NCBI RefSeq assembly: GCF_000615945.1
Contig: NZ_BAMO01000040.1
Span: 1-48,378 of the forward strand
Source: Caldalkalibacillus mannanilyticus JCM 10596
GTDB taxonomy: Bacteria > Bacillota > Bacilli > Caldalkalibacillales > JCM-10596
Direction: 5' to 3'
Length of the DNA stretch: 48,378 nt
Both the position numbers and the translations under genes were made by a program. Shown here piece after piece: positions 38,967 to 48,378 of this stretch (position 1 is the first letter of the stretch; each line of letters starts with the position of its first letter). A model generated the notes under the pieces. It had not been told where the DNA came from. It was given only the letters and a program-made list of their open reading frames with translations, and ran no database searches.

Positions 38967-40084
38967 ATGAGTGAACGTAATTATGCATATCTAGTCCTAG
39001 AGGATGGAACGGTGATGAAGGGGAAATCCTTTGGAGCTTCAACAAGTACAATGGGAGAGGTTGTCTTTAATACAGGCATGACAGGCTATCAGGAGGTGCT
39101 CTCTGATCCATCCTACTGTGGTCAAATTGTTACTATGACCTATCCACTCATTGGGAACTATGGGATCAATCGAGATGATTTTGAGTCAATTGCTCCCTAT
39201 ATTCACGGCTTTATAGTAAAAGAGCATAGCGAGTTTCCAAACAACTGGAGAACAGAAACCACCTTGGATGAGTTGTTAAAGGAATATGGAATCCCAGGTA
39301 TTTATGATATCGATACGAGAAAATTAACTAAAATCATCCGTGAGCAAGGAACGATGAAAGGGATGATTATCTCAGGTAACACAGTAGAAGACGTCGAGTC
39401 GCTTGTTCAACAAATGAAAGAGCTTCCGCTAATGACAGATCAAGTAGCTAAGGTATCGACCAAAAACTCGTTTCATTGCCCAGGTCGAAAGCATAGAGTA
39501 GTTCTGGTGGACTTTGGTTCGAAGGCAGGAATTCTTAGAGAATTAACCAATCGTCATTGCGATATCAGAGTCGTCCCGTATAACATTACAGCAGAGGAAA
39601 TCATTCGTTTGCGTCCTGATGGAGTGCTCCTTTCCAATGGACCTGGTGATCCTAAGGATGTTGGGGAAGCGATTGAGATGATCAAAGGAATTATGGGGAA
39701 GTTCCCCCTATTCGGAATTTGTTTAGGTCACCAATTATTTGCCCTAGCTTGTGGCGCTGATACAGAAAAAATGAAGTTTGGTCATAGAGGGGCTAACCAC
39801 CCTGTCATTGATGTAGAAAAAGACGTGACAATGCTACTTCACAGAATCACGGATATGCCGTTCGTCGGGACTCATTGGAAGGAACGCGCCTAAAGGTGAC
39901 CCATTTAGCAGTCAATGATAAAACGATTGAAGGATTAAAACATCTGGACTTCCCTGCATTTTCAGTTCAATTCCATCCAGAAGCAGCACCTGGACCTTTT
40001 GACAGCAATCATTTATTCGATGAATTTATGGAATTAGTAGAGGCTCATATAGAGAAAGGGGAAAAAACTCATGCCAAGATCTAA
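38967..40084 (+). CDS. carA: Carbamoyl-phosphate synthase small subunit (frameshift as written near 39833)
   Basis: Glutaminase subunit that feeds ammonia to CarB. The first frame gives the N-terminal domain and most of the glutaminase domain with the nucleophile Cys in [10 protein letters not shown], then leaves the family sequence after KDVTM and stops at 39893. The conserved continuation [17 protein letters not shown], then [13 protein letters not shown], is in another frame to 40084. A missing G (ATGGCT read as ATGCT near 39833) restores 372 aa. The rest of the operon being intact argues for an indel error. It overlaps carB by 14 nt. Confidence 0.93.
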
Positions 40085-43000
40085 TGATATCAAAAAGATT
40101 TTAGTTATTGGTTCAGGACCTATTGTCATTGGTCAAGCTGCCGAATTTGACTATGCAGGTACCCAGCTTGCCAAGCCTTGAAAGAAGAAGGCTATGAGGT
40201 TGTCCTCGTTAATAGCAATCCAGCCACTATTATGACGGATACAAATATCGCAGATAAAGTGTATATCGAGCCGCTTACACTCGAATTTGTTACTCAGGTG
40301 ATTCGACAAGAAAAACCAGATGGAATCCTGCCTACACTTGGAGGGCAAACAGGGTTAAATATGGCAGTTCAATTAGCAGAAGCAGGAGTGTTAGAAGAAG
40401 AGAATGTTAGATTGCTGGGAACCGATTTGGAAGCTATACAGAACGCTGAAGACCGTGACCTATTCCGTGGTCTTATGAATGAATTACAGGAGCCTGTTCC
40501 TGAAAGTGAAATCATTCATTCCATTGAAGAAGCTCTTGTTTTTGTGGAACAAGTAGGATATCCAGTCATTATTCGTCCTGCCTATACTCTTGGAGGTACA
40601 GGAGGAGGAATCGCCAAGGATGAAGATATGCTACGAGAGATCGTAGCGAGTGGATTAAAATATTCTCCTGTTTCCCAATGCTTGTTAGAAAAAAGTATTG
40701 CAGGATTCAAAGAAGTTGAGTATGAAGTGATGAGGGATGCTAACGATACATGTATCGTCGTCTGTAATATGGAGAATATTGATCCAGTGGGAATTCATAC
40801 AGGAGATAGTATCGTAGTTGCTCCAAGCCAGACCTTATCTGACCGTGAATACCAAATGCTGCGTTCTTCGGCGATTAAAATCATTCGTGCTCTAAAAATC
40901 GAAGGAGGCTGTAATGTTCAATTTGCTTTAGATCCAGACAGCTTCCAATATTACTTAATAGAAGTCAATCCTCGTGTCAGCCGTTCATCTGCTCTGGCTT
41001 CTAAAGCAACAGGCTATCCCATTGCGAAGATGGCAGCTAAGATTGCGGTAGGATACCGTTTAGATGAGCTAATTAATCCTGTAACTAAACGTACGTATGC
41101 TAGCTTTGAACCAGCCTTAGACTATGTTGTGTCTAAGATTCCTCGTTGGCCCTTCGATAAGTTTGAGTCTGCCAATCGTCGATTAGGTACACAAATGAAG
41201 GCAACAGGTGAAGTAATGGCGATTGGTCGAAACCTAGAAGAGTCCTTGTTAAAAGCGGTTCGTTCGTTAGAAACGGGAGCCTATCATTTGCAGTTAAAAG
41301 AATTGAAAACCCTTGAGGATCGAGTGCTTAAGGAGAAATGTATCGAAGCTGATGATGAACGATTATTCGCTGTTTTAGAGGCATTACGCCGAGGATATAC
41401 CATTCATGAGATTTGGGAATGGACCAAAATCGACTTGTTTTTCCTGCATAAGTTTTCTAAGATGGTTGAATTGGAAAGATCGCTTAAAGAGTTCCGATTT
41501 GATGCTGAATTATTAGAAGAAGCCAAGAAGAAGGGCTTTACGGATCGTATCATTGCTGAACTATGGGAAACAACAGAGGCAGAGGTAAGGAGTCTGCGCA
41601 AGAATCTTCAGCTTCGTCCTGTATATAAAATGGTGGATACCTGCGCGGCTGAGTTTGAGTCGGCAACCCCCTACTATTATTCAACCTATGAAGAGGAGAA
41701 TGAGGTCGAGTCCACAGGCAAACCAAAGGTAGTGGTCTTAGGTTCAGGACCGATTCGAATTGGACAAGGAATCGAATTTGACTATGCTACTGTCCACGCC
41801 GTCTGGGCGATCAAAGAAGCGGGGTACGAAGCGATCATTATTAATAATAATCCAGAAACTGTTTCTACCGATTTTAGTACCTCCGATAAATTATATTTTG
41901 AACCGTTATATGTGGAAGATGTATTGCATGTAATCGAACAGGAGCAGCCTTATGGAGTGATTGTTCAATTTGGCGGACAAACCGCCATTAACCTGACAGA
42001 GGCTTTAGAAAAAGAAGGAGTTCGTATTCTTGGAACCGATTTAGCTCATATTGATGCTGCTGAGGATCGAGAGAAATTTGAAAAGCTTTTGAAGCAATTG
42101 AATATTGCTCAACCTCCAGGAAAAACCGTAACATCTGTTGAAGCAGCGGTTGAAGCAGCAACGGGCTTAGGATTCCCTGTTCTTGTTCGTCCATCGTATG
42201 TTCTTGGCGGAAGAGCGATGGAAATTGTCTACACAGAGGAAGAGCTTTTAGGGTATATGGAGCATGCCGTTAAGATTAATCCTCAGCACCCTGTTCTGAT
42301 CGATCGTTACCTTCTAGGCAAAGAGGTTGAAGTGGATGCCATTTGTGATGGGGAAGAAGTTCTCATTCCAGGAATTATGGAGCACATCGAAAGAGCTGGG
42401 GTTCATTCAGGTGACTCTATTGCTGTCTACCCTCCACAGACTCTCAGCTCTAAAGTAAAGAATCTGATTATCGAGATGACAACCAAGCTTGCTTTAGGTT
42501 TAGAGATTAAGGGGTTGCTAAACATCCAATTTGTCATCTATAAGGAAGAAGTGTATGTGCTAGAAGTAAATCCTAGATCGTCAAGAACCGTTCCCTTCTT
42601 AAGTAAAATTACGGGTATTCCAATGGCTAATTTGGCAACTAAGGTCATTTTAGGGCAGAGTCTAAAGAGCCTAGGATACAAGGGAGGGTATCATCCAGAG
42701 GATGTTGTTGTTTCAGTCAAGGTACCTGTATTCTCTTTTGCTAAATTAAGACAAGTTGATATCACTCTTGGACCGGAAATGAAATCTACCGGAGAAGTGA
42801 TGGGGCGCGATGTGAATCTAGAGAAAGCACTTTATAAAGGGCTCGTTGCCTCAGGGATGAATATTCCGACTCATGGCTCTGTTTTAGTAACGGTATCAGA
42901 CAAAGACAAAGAAGAAGCCATTGAATTAATTCACCGCTTCCACTCATTAGGCTTTAAAATATGGGCGACATCAGGCACAGCACATCGTCTAGAGCAGGAG

Positions 43001-43285
43001 CAAATCCCTGTTCAGCGAGTCAACAAGCTTAGTGAAGAAAAACCAGACTTGCTAGATGTGATTCGTAGTGGGAAGGTTAGTTTTATTATCAATACACTAA
43101 CCAAAGGAAAGCAGCCTGCGAGAGATGGCTTTAAAATTAGACGTGAGGCTGTAGAGAATGGCGTTGTTGTCTTTACCTCACTCGATACGGCTCGAGCTAT
43201 GCTAAGAGTATTAGAATCTATTACCTTCTCTACTCGATCCATGCCCAGCTTTGAAACAAGGGAGCCAGTTCTCCATGGAAAGTAA
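40071..43285 (+). CDS. carB: Carbamoyl-phosphate synthase large subunit (frameshift as written near 40167)
   Basis: ATP-dependent synthetase making carbamoyl phosphate. It starts at ATG 40071 ([20 protein letters not shown]) and leaves frame after AGTQ; one missing G (CAGGCT read as CAGCT near 40167) restores [20 protein letters not shown] and the remaining 1,035 codons. The repaired 1,071 aa is the usual length, with two ATP-grasp halves (second half beginning near [19 protein letters not shown]) and a C-terminal allosteric domain. As in carA, the break looks technical. pyrF follows with a short overlap. Confidence 0.94.
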
Positions 43286-44009
43286 TATCAAGAGCAGGAG
43301 CACAGTCATTGTCGCCTTAGATTTTCCAAATGAACAGAAAGCATTACAACTCGTTGACATTCTGGAGCCATACCATCCCTATTTAAAGATAGGGATGGAG
43401 CTTTATTATCAAACAGGACCTCAGCTCATCTATAAGCTCAAGGAAAGAGGGTTTTCTATTTTCCTAGACTTAAAGCTGCATGATATTCCGAATACGGTAA
43501 AGGGAGCTGCTCAATCCTTGACTCGTCTAGGGGTCGATATGTTTAATGTTCATTGTGCTGGTGGGATCAAAATGATGCAGGGAGCTGTTGAAGGGATAGA
43601 ACAGGCGTTAATACCAGGGCAGAAAAAGCCTCTGCTGATTGGGGTGACACAACTGACAAGTACAAGTCAAGAAACACTAAATCAGGAGATCGGCATTTCT
43701 GGACAAATGGAGCAGGCGGTCTTACATTATGCCAATCTAGCTCAAAAAAGTGGATTGGATGGGGTAGTATGTTCTCCATTAGAGATCACGTTGATCAAGG
43801 AATCTCTTGGTCAGGGCTTTCTAACAATCACACCAGGAATACGTCCAAAGGAAACAGCGTTAGATGATCAAACACGAGTGACTACTCCTCAGGAAGCGGC
43901 TCAATTAGGAACGGATTATATGGTGATCGGGAGAGCGATCACGAAAGCAGCCGATCCTGCCCAAATGTATGCTGAAATCTTGAAACAAATCGAGGGGGAG
44001 AGCAGATGA
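43275..44009 (+). CDS. pyrF: Orotidine 5'-phosphate decarboxylase
   Basis: Makes UMP from OMP. The 244-aa TIM-barrel protein has the catalytic motif [11 protein letters not shown] and the C-terminal TPGIRP phosphate loop. ATG 43275 overlaps the carB end by 11 nt. In B. subtilis pyrK and pyrD lie between carB and pyrF; here they are missing. The stop overlaps the pyrE start (ATGA). Confidence 0.95.
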   Translation: MESNIKSRSTVIVALDFPNEQKALQLVDILEPYHPYLKIGMELYYQTGPQLIYKLKERGFSIFLDLKLHDIPNTVKGAAQSLTRLGVDMFNVHCAGGIKMMQGAVEGIEQALIPGQKKPLLIGVTQLTSTSQETLNQEIGISGQMEQAVLHYANLAQKSGLDGVVCSPLEITLIKESLGQGFLTITPGIRPKETALDDQTRVTTPQEAAQLGTDYMVIGRAITKAADPAQMYAEILKQIEGESR

Positions 44010-44620
44010 TGAAACAAAGAATTGCCAAGCATTTACTTGAAATAGGGGCTGTCGAGCTAAAACCTCAGGACCCTTTTACGTGGACTTCGGGGATAAAATC
44101 CCCTATCTATACAGATAATAGACTAACTCTGGCTTATCCTGCTGTAAGAAGAGAAATTGCTCAAGGGTTGGCTGAGTTGACCAAACAACATCATCCAGAG
44201 GCTGAGGTGATTGCTGGAACGGCTACGGCTGGCATCCCTCATGCGGCTTGGGTGGCTGATCTACTTGAACTTCCAATGAGTTATATTCGCTCCAGTGCTA
44301 AGGGGCATGGAAAGCAAAACCAAATTGAAGGGAAAATCGAACCAGGAGATAAGGTAGTCATCATTGAGGATCTAATCTCCACGGGCAAAAGCTCTATAGC
44401 GGCGGTTCAGGCAGTAAGAGAAGCTGGAGCAGAGGTCTTAGGGGTTGTTGGGATATTCACCTATGGATTTCAGCAAGCAGAGCAAGCATTTCATGAGATA
44501 AAATCCTCATATGTTACCTTAACCTCGTACCAAGAGCTGCTCAAGGTAGCACAAGAAGAAGGAAAGCTGACGGAAGAGGAATTATCTCAGCTTCAAAAGT
44601 GGAATCCTTTTCATACATAA
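44006..44620 (+). CDS. pyrE: Orotate phosphoribosyltransferase
   Basis: Adds the ribose phosphate to orotate using PRPP. The 204-aa protein has the PRPP-binding motif [15 protein letters not shown] and the conserved start [16 protein letters not shown]. It overlaps pyrF and is the last gene of the operon, followed by a terminator. Adjacent ATG codons at 44006 and 44009 lie behind GAGGGGGAG. Confidence 0.96.
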   Translation: MMKQRIAKHLLEIGAVELKPQDPFTWTSGIKSPIYTDNRLTLAYPAVRREIAQGLAELTKQHHPEAEVIAGTATAGIPHAAWVADLLELPMSYIRSSAKGHGKQNQIEGKIEPGDKVVIIEDLISTGKSSIAAVQAVREAGAEVLGVVGIFTYGFQQAEQAFHEIKSSYVTLTSYQELLKVAQEEGKLTEEELSQLQKWNPFHT

Positions 44621-44636
44621 AAAACCTTTTTTATAG

Positions 44637-44695
44637 AACTATAGGATGCATTAGAAAATATTTCTTAATGCACTCTATAGTTTTTAGTTTTTTAG
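44637..44695 (+). terminator. Terminator of the pyr operon
   Basis: A long stem with a central mismatch pairs the segment starting AACTATAG (44637) with the one ending CTATAGTT (44682), followed by a T-rich tract. Confidence 0.8.
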
Positions 44696-44781
44696 TAAAC
44701 ATTTTGAAGTTATAAGCCGATAATGAGAATATGGGCTAAAGTTCGTTACTGTACATTCCCTATTTTTTAGGAGGCCAAATC

Positions 44782-46478
44782 ATGCAGGAGAAACAATCAA
44801 AAACGGAAGCTCTATATGAATTGCTTATTGAACATATTCCTGTTGGTGTATTTCATTTTAATAGGGATGGGATCATCACTGTTTGTAATGAAGGATTTGA
44901 AAAAATATTAAATTCTCCTAAACAAAAAATAATCGGGCTTAACTTATTGGAATTACCTGATGAGCGAGTGGTGTATTGTATAAAGAAGGTACTTTCTGGA
45001 GAGATTAGTCATTTTAATGGTGAGTATAGGACCATTACTTCTAACAAGACCATCCCGCTAAATGTGAAGTTTGCTCCGATAAAAGAAAATGACCAAATTA
45101 CGGGTGGGCTTGCCATTGTAGAAGATTTTTCCGAACAAAAAAGAGCTGAGCAATTAATTGATCATATCACTTATCATGACCAATTAACCAACTTACCTAA
45201 TCGTTTCTTATTTTTAGATCGCTTGAATACCATTTATTTGAGAGCGAAAAAAGAGAAAAAGAAATTTGCGATTCTATTTATTGATTTAGATCGCTTTAAG
45301 AAAATAAACGATAGCTTAGGGCATGAAATCGGAGACCAAATTCTGCTTGGCTTAGCGGATCGTCTATCTGCATTCTTGGAATCGAATGAAACGCTTGCGC
45401 GATTTGGTGGAGATGAGTTTATCATGTTCTTGGACAACTTGGATAGCTCTGAGGACGCTGGAAAGAAAGCGAAGCAAATCTTAACCTGCTTAGAGGAACC
45501 ATGGGTGATCAATGAACATGAGTTCCATTTATCAGCGAGTATCGGAATAAGCTTGTTTCCCAATGATGGAGAGGATATAGATTCTCTTGTCAGGCACGCA
45601 GATATTGCGACGAACCGGGCGAAGGAGTTAGGGAGAAATAATTATCAATTTTATAATCCATCGATGAATAAACGCTCCTTTGAAAAGCTGTCCATGGAAA
45701 GCAGCATTAGAAAAGCCATAGAGCAGAATGAATTCATTCTCTATTTTCAACCTCAAGTAGATTTCACAACGAAACAAATCATGGGTATGGAAGCTTGATT
45801 CGTTGGGTGCATCCACAGCGAGGTATGATTTCACCTGCGGAATTTATCCCGCTAGCTGAAGAATCAGGCTTGATTGTACCGCTGGGTAAATGGGTACTCG
45901 CTACTGCTTGTAAACAAAATAAAGCTTTGCAGGATGAAGGCTATCCTCCAATCAGAGTTGCCGTTAATTTCTCTTCTACTCAATTTCAGCAAGTAGATGT
46001 TGTCGATATGGTCAAGCAAACCTTAGAAGAAACAGGACTAGACCCAAGATACTTAGAAATTGAATTAACAGAAAGTGTGATCATCGAAAATGTGGATGAA
46101 ACCTTAAGGAAAATCAAACAGCTAAAAGAAATGGGGATTCACATTGCGATTGATGATTTCGGGACAGGCTATTCCTCTTTAAGCTATTTGCGTAATCTAT
46201 TAATTGATACGCTCAAGATCGATCGTTCATTTGTTCGCGATATTGCATCTCAATATAACGATGGATTAATCTCAACAGCGATTATTGGGTTAGCGCATAG
46301 CCTTAAGCTTAATGTCATTGCTGAAGGTGTTGAAACGCAAGAACAGCTAGATTTTCTTCTCTCGAAGGATTGTATGAAAATGCAAGGCTATCTATTTAGT
46401 AAGCCGGTCTGTATGGATGAGTTAAAGCTTTTTTTGAAGAATTGGCAATGCAATTGTCAGGACAAGGGCACTGCTTGA
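44782..46478 (+). CDS. PAS-GGDEF-EAL cyclic-di-GMP protein (frameshift as written near 45796)
   Basis: A 565-aa soluble signalling protein when repaired. A PAS sensor domain (about 12-125) is followed by a diguanylate cyclase domain with an intact RFGGDEF (GGDEF at 209-213) and a phosphodiesterase domain with ELTESVI, DDFGTGYSSLSYL and KIDRSFV. As written the chain stops at 45798 right inside the EAL motif: GAAGCTTGATT lacks one T of GAAGCTTTGATT (E337-A338-L339). Both domains look catalytically competent, so net output is unknown. No membrane segment is present. GGAGG lies upstream of ATG 44782. Confidence 0.9.
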
Positions 46479-46555
46479 GTGGGAAGACAGATTGAATTGC
46501 CAGAGAAAAAGTGGACAAGGTTGGGCATTATAACAATTAAAAAGAAAAGAAAGAA

Positions 46556-46610
46556 GGCTATCCCAGTGCGGCTATGAGGCGAATGATGTGGGATGGCCTT
46601 TTGTGTTTTT
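46556..46610 (+). terminator. Terminator after the GGDEF-EAL gene
   Basis: GGCTATCCCA (46556-46565) pairs with TGGGATGGCC (46589-46598), one G-U pair, followed by TTTTGTGTTTTT. Confidence 0.75.
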
Positions 46611-46754
46611 GAAACATTTTGAATAACCCGATAACGTAAAATTAAGTTCGCAAAAATGAAAAAAGGAAAGACCATTGTGACTACGAAGAGGTAAGTATCC
46701 AGCTGCTAAAACTTATATACCTATAAAATAGTAGGGTATTCATTTTAGCGTACA

Positions 46755-46841
46755 ATGACAACGGATATAGTGGTTCGAGCATTAAAGAACGCCTGTCAAA
46801 CACAGCAATCTAAGATGGGGCTTATTTTAAGGATGGTATAG
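46755..46841 (+). pseudogene. Remnant of an IS3-family transposase (OrfB)
   Basis: A 28-codon piece, MTTDIVVRALKNACQTQQSK then MGLILRMV, resembles the part of IS3/IS150-type transposases just before the second catalytic Asp (GLILHSDLGSQY). The Asp itself and everything after it are gone. Degenerate sequence to about 46970 may be the rest of the element. The remainder of 46611-47153 shows no intact gene. Confidence 0.45.
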
Positions 46842-47153
46842 CAGAAAGAGAATACCTGATCGCCTTGGTTTTAGGGCTTCACAGGCTGTTGAAGACCACT
46901 GTAAGCTGATTGCTTAGAACTTAACTTTTTTGTGTCCAAATTATTGACTCAGATTCACTAGCGTGTTATCGTATCCACCTTAAGTTACAAACTACTGATC
47001 AGACTGCCTAAGTTTTTATAAACCTCGTAATAAAAATTCTCCTCTTACAAGCATTTTTAATAAAATGCATTATGAAATTGATTCGGCCATCTACAAAAAA
47101 AGTATATTTTCCTAAAAAATGAGAGAGAAGATGATGTAAGCATCACCCTATAA

Positions 47154-47543
47154 TCAGCGCAATTTTTTTAACTTTTGTACCTTCCTTATATTTTCTCCAA
47201 AAGCACATAATAAAATAAGGAGAACTATTGGATTTTTAAACGTAATCCCTACTTGAGACGTCCCTCCTAGTAAATTTAAGATGACCGCTAACGCTACAAT
47301 ATATAGAAGTAACAAAACATCAGACTTAATAGAATCTATTATTTCTTCTTTTTCTGTTTTTCTTTCCCACGAAATTGGAAGTAATGAAAATATAAGAGCA
47401 AAAGCAATCATTAATATAGCCGTTAATTTATTCGATAACACCTGATTTAAGATATATTGTGGAAAAAAATCGTTGATAAAGATAATGGCTATGCCAACAA
47501 GTAAGATGGTTTTAAAGGACAGGAGTAGAGTTTTCTTAATCAT
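47154..47543 (-). CDS. Hypothetical small membrane protein
   Basis: A 129-aa protein with four predicted membrane helices (about residues 8-28, 40-58, 73-92 and 102-118) and a lysine-rich C-terminus. ATG 47543 follows GGAG at good spacing. I recognise no family. It lies directly downstream of a secreted-protein gene on the same strand, separated by a terminator-like hairpin. An immunity or accessory role for that neighbour is possible but unsupported. Base composition is more AT-rich than the operons to the left. Confidence 0.6.
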   Translation of the reverse strand: MIKKTLLLSFKTILLVGIAIIFINDFFPQYILNQVLSNKLTAILMIAFALIFSLLPISWERKTEKEEIIDSIKSDVLLLLYIVALAVILNLLGGTSQVGITFKNPIVLLILLCAFGENIRKVQKLKKLR

Positions 47544-47578
47544 ATTATCAGCTCCATTTAAAAGAGTTAGATCTAAAG

Positions 47579-47626
47579 TTAAACAAACACTTAGCGTCGA
47601 TTGTTGTTACGCAAAGTGTTTGTTTA
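47579..47626 (-). terminator. Hairpin between the secreted-protein and membrane-protein genes
   Basis: AAACAAACACTT (47581-47592) and AAGTGTTTGTTT (47614-47625) pair perfectly, extended inward by GCGT/ACGC. On the minus strand the stem ends in a T-rich segment, so it can terminate the upstream gene, perhaps partially. Confidence 0.6.
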
Positions 47627-47653
47627 GTTAAATTTAATATACTTTTACCTTAT

Positions 47654-48271
47654 TTATCTTTTGCAATTTGTCGCTACCCAGAGCACTTCTACTTTTTTAG
47701 GTTTAGTAAAAGTAAAATCTTGGTCATAGAAAACTATAGTATTATACTCGCTTCTACAACTACTGTTATTAGGATATTCAAATTTTTCCCATAACCAATG
47801 TTTAACATAGTGATCAGGTGCAACGCTTCCTGAAGCCCATCCAGTTACATGATTAAAGGCCCAATTTCTCCAAAACTTTTCGGTAACCTTTGCTGGAAGT
47901 TTAAGATATTTCATCATGCGGGCAACCACAGTGTCAATGAAAACTCTTATACCACTATTGTCTATTTTATCTTCGAATGGTCCGTATGTAATCGTACCTG
48001 AATTTCCACCACCATCAACTGAATTTATTGAAAGCTCATCTTCTTTATTGTTGTTCAAAGCTATATTGTATATAAATTCTATATCCTCAGAGGTTAATTC
48101 GAAATCACTAGCAAATTCAACTCCATTATAATTTACTGTATATTCTTTAAAGTCTATATTTTTTTCTGTTGAAAGTTCTTTGTTAATTTCTTCAGCAAGT
48201 GTTATTGATGATGTTGTTGAAAAAACAAGAGCTATCATTAACATAATTAATAGTAGTTTTTTTTGTACCAA
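47654..48271 (-). CDS. Hypothetical secreted protein, Trp-rich C-terminal half
   Basis: 205 aa, start TTG at 48271 with AAGGAG upstream. A clear signal peptide (MVQKKLLLIMLMIALVFSTTSS, cleavage probably after TLA near residue 26) is followed by an acidic propeptide-like region (to about residue 85), a Gly-rich joint (DGGGNSG) and a C-terminal part with five Trp and two Cys (SSCRSEY, ATNCKR) that could form a disulfide. I do not recognise the family. Architecture and the adjacent small membrane protein would fit a secreted antimicrobial or toxin with an immunity partner, but nothing proves it. Confidence 0.65.
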   Translation of the reverse strand: MVQKKLLLIMLMIALVFSTTSSITLAEEINKELSTEKNIDFKEYTVNYNGVEFASDFELTSEDIEFIYNIALNNNKEDELSINSVDGGGNSGTITYGPFEDKIDNSGIRVFIDTVVARMMKYLKLPAKVTEKFWRNWAFNHVTGWASGSVAPDHYVKHWLWEKFEYPNNSSCRSEYNTIVFYDQDFTFTKPKKVEVLWVATNCKR

Positions 48272-48343
48272 AATAACTCACTCCTTATTTAGATATAAAA
48301 TAGAACTAATTTTCAAAGGTCGGTTTCAACTAGTATAAAGTAG

Positions 48344-48355
48344 ATACGGCCGTAT
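48344..48355. promoter_or_regulatory. Perfect 12-bp palindrome upstream of the secreted-protein gene
   Basis: ATACGGCCGTAT is a perfect palindrome about 73 nt upstream of the TTG start, GC-rich in an AT-rich intergenic stretch. It could be an operator; no regulator is in view. Confidence 0.3.
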
Positions 48356-48378
48356 ATTACTAGAATTATCCTTCCTAG

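Overview
The window is chromosomal DNA of an endospore-forming, AT-rich Firmicute of the Bacillales type. The support is a SpoVA-type spore locus, strong AGGAGG-like ribosome binding sites, SigA promoters, and Gram-positive control devices: a TPP riboswitch, PyrR attenuators, a GlcT/RAT antiterminator, GlpP leaders and CcpA (cre) sites. I cannot name the genus from sequence alone.

Layout. (1) 1-3300, minus strand: a secreted family-18 glycosyl hydrolase with three SLH repeats and two lipoproteins, one of them frameshifted. (2) 3454-7264: fhs (formate-tetrahydrofolate ligase), then thiC behind a TPP riboswitch. (3) 7490-13824: a sugar PTS block. fruR-fruK-fruA(IIBC)-separate IIA sit behind a consensus promoter with five phased operator repeats; ptsG follows behind a RAT/terminator leader, then glcT. 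(4) 13842-18166, minus strand: a TetR-controlled drug-export-type ABC system and an MFS exporter; then a methyl-accepting chemotaxis protein to 19968. (5) 20100-25366: glycerol catabolism, glpD and glpF-glpK-glpP, with two similar leader terminators that GlpP should control. (6) 25525-29581: a small Sm-like protein and a heterodimeric BmrC/BmrD-type ABC exporter. (7) 29697-34322: a second-type SpoVA operon (DUF1657, YetF/DUF421, spoVAC, spoVAD, spoVAE, YetF/DUF421) resembling the spoVA2mob heat-resistance operons, interrupted by an opposite-strand endonuclease/exonuclease/phosphatase gene. (8) 34345-44620: the pyrimidine operon pyrR-pyrP-pyrB-pyrC-carA-carB-pyrF-pyrE with two PyrR attenuators and no pyrK or pyrD. 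(9) 44782-46478: a PAS-GGDEF-EAL protein. (10) 46600-48378: a gene-poor stretch with an IS3-family transposase remnant, a small membrane protein and an unrecognised secreted protein.

Quality warning. I count ten frameshifts in nine genes. Nine are explained by one missing base, mostly in a short homopolymer run, and they include carA and carB inside an otherwise intact operon. Indel errors in the sequence are more likely than gene decay. Affected genes are given as full reconstructed spans with the break position stated.

The most interesting items are the split SpoVA locus with a SigG-like promoter in front of the detached spoVAE, the phased fru operator, a hairpin repeat found just after stop codons, the pyr operon without dihydroorotate dehydrogenase genes, and the right-end secreted/membrane protein pair.
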